From contig NZ_CP051682.1 in assembly GCF_012849215.1 (NCBI RefSeq), forward strand, positions 4,832,010-4,896,009: a stretch of 64,000 nt of DNA. The letters run 5' to 3'. This DNA comes from Mucilaginibacter robiniae. GTDB taxonomy: Bacteria; Bacteroidota; Bacteroidia; Sphingobacteriales; Sphingobacteriaceae. Of this stretch, positions 60,037-64,000 are shown one piece after another. The notes beneath the pieces were generated by a model. That model was not told where the DNA came from. It saw only the letters and a program-made list of their open reading frames with translations, and ran no database searches. The translations under genes and the position numbers were made by a program. Position 1 is the stretch's first letter, and every line of letters starts with the position of its first letter.

Positions 60037-63000
60037 TTACATAAAAGTATTAACACGTTCGAGCTTTTGTATTGCCTCAATAGCCAATCTGCCCAACTTT
60101 GGATGATTGACAAACTCTTTTAGTCGTGCTATATCGGTAATTTCGCCAATTGATTCTAGCATATAGATCGCATGTTGCAAAATTTCCTCAGGTGCATCCC
60201 AACTAAATAATATGGACTTTTGAATCCCAGGATTACTAAGGGCTTTGCGACAAAAGAATGCGGTCATTTCAGGTAGCCCTAACTGTAGATATGCATTCGT
60301 CGAATCGTTCAGTTTATAACTCCTAATCGCCCAATCAGCCCAATAAATTCCGTCGACCACATACTTTGAATCACCTCTTTTTAGAAAGTTAATTGCTATT
60401 TGGCATCTTTTTACACGTTCGACTATATTCAAATTAATTGAATTAAGGTTATATACACACTCGGCAATTCCAGATAGGGTGTTTGCTAACTCACTTTCAT
60501 ATGTCCCTAATAGACTAGTAATTTGATAGCCCATTTGACCCATGACTACATGTGTAATGAAAAAAAGGTCTGACCGCTCTTGCGCGAAACCATTAAGCTC
60601 TTCGGGTGGCATTCTAAACTTCTCCAAATAAAAGCAATCATTCACTGTGCCGAACGTACTCAACTTGGACACCAAACCACTGGCGAAAATGTCATAAGTA
60701 CTACCTTTTAAAGCCATCAATAATATGGCTTTTAGCTCACTCTCTTCAAGCGAATCAAGTTGAATTCTATAAGATTTGCCGTAAGGATGATCAAATTGTT
60801 TGTAATAAACAGCATATGCCATCGGCCAGTATTCCGCATCATCAAGGTTAGCTAAGCAGTTTTCAATTTCTTTTTTTGTAACTTGCTCATAGTTTACCTC
60901 GTCAGCTTCTGTCGCTCCTAACGCTTGTAAAGCCTCAAAGATAGTTGTGGGCAAGGAGCTGTAATGTGAGGCAAGTTCGTTAACGGCATCGATCAGTTCA
61001 AGTCGTTGCAATTCATTGCTCCAACAATAACCGACAGACCAGCATATATCTAGTTTCAAGTGGTATGGTGCTACCCACCATTTTTGACTCAGAATTGAAA
61101 AAATGTAGGGATAGAGTAATTTGGTATCTTCGCCTAACTTAAAAAAAGAAGTTGCGATATAAATTTGCCCGAAAGACTGAGTAGGTTCTTTGCGCAAATA
61201 TTCTCGGATAGGAATTAGAAATTTTTTGTTGTTGTTAAATGAGTGAAAATTGTGCAGAACCTTTACAATCCGTGTAATAGCCAAAGCTGGACTTCCGGTC
61301 AAAGAAAGGTACATACAAGCGAAAATACCGTCAATCACATCCTGCTTATCTCGCCCTTTCATTTCAGTAGTGAACATTGTAGGCAGTGCATCAAGATTCC
61401 GCTGGTCAAGTTGAGATAACAAGGGCCAAACATCGTTAAAGAAATACCCATTCTCAAAGAGTATTGGAACTGCCTCTATAAATGCTAAATTACTCTGATT
61501 CCAAGAAGTTAATGTTTCTTGTTTAATTTTTGTGTTCCATAACCCTTTGTTTTTTTCGTCAAATTCAAAGTCATTAATTTCATTTTTAATTCCATCAAAT
61601 ATTGAAATGAATTGATTTTTCACCCATTGTTGCGCAAATCTCCCGCACTCACCTAAAAAGCAAGCTGCAATCAGTTCTTTATCAACAACCTCAAGAAGTA
61701 TTAGAGCCAAAATTTGAGTGTCATCTACAGCACCGAGAATCAGTGTTTTACGATTGAAATTAACTGGCGAGGAAAGTGCTTTTAAAACAGCATCACGTTG
61801 ATTCTTAGAAAATCGCACGATGCTTTCCGCAATATAATTATTTAAAAAAATTTCGTGCCTAAAACTTAAGCGGTCTGTATAGCGGCGAAGTATGCCAGAA
61901 TCTATTAATTCATCAATGATCGAACTATTTATTCCCGCCTCCAAGAAAACTCGCTCAACAATGCGTTCAGTTGTACTAGACGCTAATTGATCAAATAAGT
62001 AGGCAGCAAGTGTGTCTAATGCCAGGATTCCGTCGGCTGAATTTCCACCTAGTTTTTTTCGAGTAAAAAGGTCGAATAACCCGAACCGGCTTAATGCACT
62101 AGCCCCTTCTTTTCCCAGTTCACCCGCAACACGAGCCTCCAGGCCAGTTTCAACGATCTCAAGAAGCGGCTCGATCAATGTTAAGGTATCATGGTCAACT
62201 ACATTACCAGCAATTTTTTTCTTCAATTCGTGATTTGGCAACTGAACTTCGAAAACATTGCATTTTAGTGATGCGATGAGGGGATCATTCTCTTGACTAA
62301 TTATCATTGTGCGGATTAGGAATCGTTCACACATGATTTTCACACAGCGGACTAGCTGTGCCCGTTGAACAGCAGAACATTCGTTGATACCGTCAAGTAT
62401 TAGGACAATATCATAGTTTAATTGTTCTCGGTCTTTCAGCAAATTAGCCGCAGAGTTATAGCCAAGCAACTTAACTTCCTCATCTATCATCGGACCTAAC
62501 TGACGTTCGAAGTGTAAAGCCTGTAAATAAATCGGTATTATTCGAAAATTTAGCGCAATTTCGCCCATTTTTTGTGCTAACATTGACTTTCCACATCCAG
62601 ATGGGCCAACAATATGCAAGTTATGTTGAAAGAAGTGAATTGAGTTAATTTGACTTATTGATAGATTTTCCTCTTTGTAGCGAAACTGGAAATCTATAAA
62701 ACTGTCTAAATTTTCGCTATAGGATAAACGATATAATTTTCCGTAATTCCTAAGCTGTTGTTCAATCTGCTTATAAGCAGGACTAATTGCCCAGTTTACA
62801 CCTTCAACAGCTTCTAAACTAAGCCTATCGGCCAACTGACGACAACTTTCCAAAGTTGAGCCAAAGTTTTTTTTAAAAGGGGTAAAATCTTTTATGTCTT
62901 GGAGATTTTTAACACTGACTTTGTGGTCGCCACTGACAATCTTAGAGTTTTTGTTCAGCTGAGGCGAAAAAAGCAAAAGAGCTTCTGGGTAGCCAATGTT

Positions 63001-63345
63001 ATGATGCGTAATCAAAGTTAAAGCATCTCTGACAACATGCTTTGCAGTGAGGGCCTGCTCGTAATAATTGCGAGTCGGTTTCCACTCGCCGGTTGGTGTT
63101 TTTATTTGCCAATTACCGTTGTAATCACCTTGTAACTCCAAATGGCCACCTTTAATCTCAACAACGATAAGCCTATTTTCAAGTCCAATTATCAAATCGA
63201 CCTGCACCGATTTAATGTGAAAGTTTGCCAACAAAACAGCGTTGACCTGTAAGGCTTCCAAGAGTGTTACAATGTATTGCAGGCATACTCGCTCCGATAC
63301 GTGGACAACCGGGGATCCAATATATATATCTATCTTATTTGGCAT
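60037..63345 (-). CDS. NERD nuclease-like domain fused to NACHT/STAND NTPase (defence candidate)
   Basis: The 1102-residue protein has three parts. Residues 1-115 form a NERD-like domain with E18, D50 (VDLIIG) and E63-x-K65 (VVEIKGG), the catalytic pattern of PD-(D/E)xK nucleases. Residues about 235-480 form a P-loop NTPase with Walker A GPSGCGKS (247-254), Walker B LILDGINE (D318, E322, the NACHT-type D-G-x-x-E) and a following winged-helix-like part (FDLFTRKKLGG). Residues about 500-1102 are helical, HEAT/TPR-like. This effector-NTPase-sensor order is that of STAND immune proteins such as Avs. No partner gene is adjacent. It lies in an accessory region. A role in anti-phage defence is inferred. 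Confidence 0.82.
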   Translation of the reverse strand: MPNKIDIYIGSPVVHVSERVCLQYIVTLLEALQVNAVLLANFHIKSVQVDLIIGLENRLIVVEIKGGHLELQGDYNGNWQIKTPTGEWKPTRNYYEQALTAKHVVRDALTLITHHNIGYPEALLLFSPQLNKNSKIVSGDHKVSVKNLQDIKDFTPFKKNFGSTLESCRQLADRLSLEAVEGVNWAISPAYKQIEQQLRNYGKLYRLSYSENLDSFIDFQFRYKEENLSISQINSIHFFQHNLHIVGPSGCGKSMLAQKMGEIALNFRIIPIYLQALHFERQLGPMIDEEVKLLGYNSAANLLKDREQLNYDIVLILDGINECSAVQRAQLVRCVKIMCERFLIRTMIISQENDPLIASLKCNVFEVQLPNHELKKKIAGNVVDHDTLTLIEPLLEIVETGLEARVAGELGKEGASALSRFGLFDLFTRKKLGGNSADGILALDTLAAYLFDQLASSTTERIVERVFLEAGINSSIIDELIDSGILRRYTDRLSFRHEIFLNNYIAESIVRFSKNQRDAVLKALSSPVNFNRKTLILGAVDDTQILALILLEVVDKELIAACFLGECGRFAQQWVKNQFISIFDGIKNEINDFEFDEKNKGLWNTKIKQETLTSWNQSNLAFIEAVPILFENGYFFNDVWPLLSQLDQRNLDALPTMFTTEMKGRDKQDVIDGIFACMYLSLTGSPALAITRIVKVLHNFHSFNNNKKFLIPIREYLRKEPTQSFGQIYIATSFFKLGEDTKLLYPYIFSILSQKWWVAPYHLKLDICWSVGYCWSNELQRLELIDAVNELASHYSSLPTTIFEALQALGATEADEVNYEQVTKKEIENCLANLDDAEYWPMAYAVYYKQFDHPYGKSYRIQLDSLEESELKAILLMALKGSTYDIFASGLVSKLSTFGTVNDCFYLEKFRMPPEELNGFAQERSDLFFITHVVMGQMGYQITSLLGTYESELANTLSGIAECVYNLNSINLNIVERVKRCQIAINFLKRGDSKYVVDGIYWADWAIRSYKLNDSTNAYLQLGLPEMTAFFCRKALSNPGIQKSILFSWDAPEEILQHAIYMLESIGEITDIARLKEFVNHPKLGRLAIEAIQKLERVNTFM

Positions 63346-64000
63346 TCATTTTTATATTGCGCTAACTGGTAGACGGGTCTAATTGATAGTTGATCGTCAC
63401 CGTTGTACTGTCAAACGCCCTTGATGATCAACTTCGTTAATATTACACTTTGTATTTGATTCATATTCTTGCGAAAAATGATTTAAGGATTAAGTGTCTA
63501 GTAGATATAAATTCAATAGCTTTCACTCTCTCGGTAAAATCCAGTATGCCCATTGTGATAGGTTTAATTTACAGTTGTTGCAACTTATATATTTTTCATT
63601 GTAAATTTATTACAAATAAGGAACACCTCATAATATATAGATGGCGACACCCATGAAAGTACTACCTATCGACAAGTTATTGAATATACTCAACTGGCAT
63701 GTGCGCTAAAGAAGGCATGATGGATGTTTCCAGCACGAGCGCTTCTCAATTTACTGTAAACTAAATATAAAAATCCTAAATTCTAATCTAGCTTCTTAGT
63801 TTTTTAAAGCTGCCTGTTACGTGTTTATGATGGACATTTAAGTAATTCACAAGAGGTTATTTCGCTAATGGTAATATTTGACAAACGCAATTATCCCTCT
63901 CTCATGCATCCATTGTATAGCATTTGCGGGTTAGCTAGCACTCCCAATCAGTAGGCATAATGAATTTTGTTGGGGACAGTTCCGTCTACTTGACCTTTTT
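63346..64000. other. Intergenic region up to window end
   Basis: About 650 AT-rich bases follow the NERD-NACHT start on its upstream side. They should hold its promoter. No convincing coding frame, RNA gene or repeat was found; the next gene is beyond the window. Confidence 0.45.

Noticed and set aside
63450..63656. 68-codon frame near the window end
   Set aside because: AT-rich, Ile/Ser/Cys-biased and without recognisable features or start context.
1..64000. CRISPR array, rRNA operon, complete tRNA gene or intact insertion sequence
   Set aside because: Looked for on both strands; no regularly spaced repeats, no rRNA-like blocks, no complete cloverleaf and no transposase frame were seen.

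Overview
The window looks like a chromosomal segment of a Bacteroidetes bacterium of the Sphingobacteriaceae type (Mucilaginibacter/Pedobacter-like). The evidence is the fused CcoNO oxidase subunit, Bacteroidetes-style TAnnTTTG promoter elements, the BfmA/MobB mobilization genes, a FecR remnant and the general protein character. This is inference; no marker gene such as 16S rRNA is present.

Bases 1-42143 read as ordinary chromosome. A flavin monooxygenase and an NTF2-like gene are followed by an oxygen-sensing pair: a FixL-like haem-PAS histidine kinase and a receiver domain fused to a CRP/FNR regulator. This pair converges on a complete minus-strand cbb3 oxidase operon (ccoI-ccoS-ccoNO-ccoQ-ccoP-ccoG-ccoH plus a SafE-type membrane protein). 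TGA-N6-TCA dyads lie in front of the sensor gene and in front of ccoI, which suggests a self-contained microaerobic switch. Next come a flavin-binding split-barrel protein, a metallophosphoesterase, a cobalamin riboswitch with metE, a DoxX-like protein, a large multi-PAS kinase, a bestrophin-like channel, a glucan phosphorylase-like protein lacking the usual PLP lysine, a helicase, a GH15 enzyme, a bacteriophytochrome kinase, a tripartite RND efflux operon, a LytS/LytTR pair, an outer-membrane barrel and a GH30 lipoprotein with a beta-trefoil tail.

At about 43050 the character changes. A fragment matching only the 3' end of a tRNA-Ser, followed by decayed tRNA-like sequence, marks a probable integration boundary. 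From there to the window end is an accessory region. It holds a GHKL ATPase with a C-terminal PD-(D/E)xK-like motif, an unknown membrane protein, frameshifted or truncated genes (2-hydroxyacid dehydrogenase, FecR, perhaps ImuA), a GNAT-like/hypothetical pair, a HEPN protein, an XRE-RRM operon, and a mobilization module (HTH genes, probable oriT, BfmA, MobB-like). It ends with a 1102-residue protein combining a NERD nuclease-like domain, a NACHT/STAND NTPase and a long helical C-terminus. No integrase and no second att copy were seen, so the element probably continues beyond base 64000.

The best candidates for undescribed biology are the NERD-NACHT protein (60037-63345) and the GHKL-nuclease protein (43476-45500), both plausible single-protein defence systems. 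The FixL/REC-CRP/cco circuit and the lysine-less phosphorylase are the most interesting points in the core part. All functional statements rest on motif reading by eye; no database search was run.
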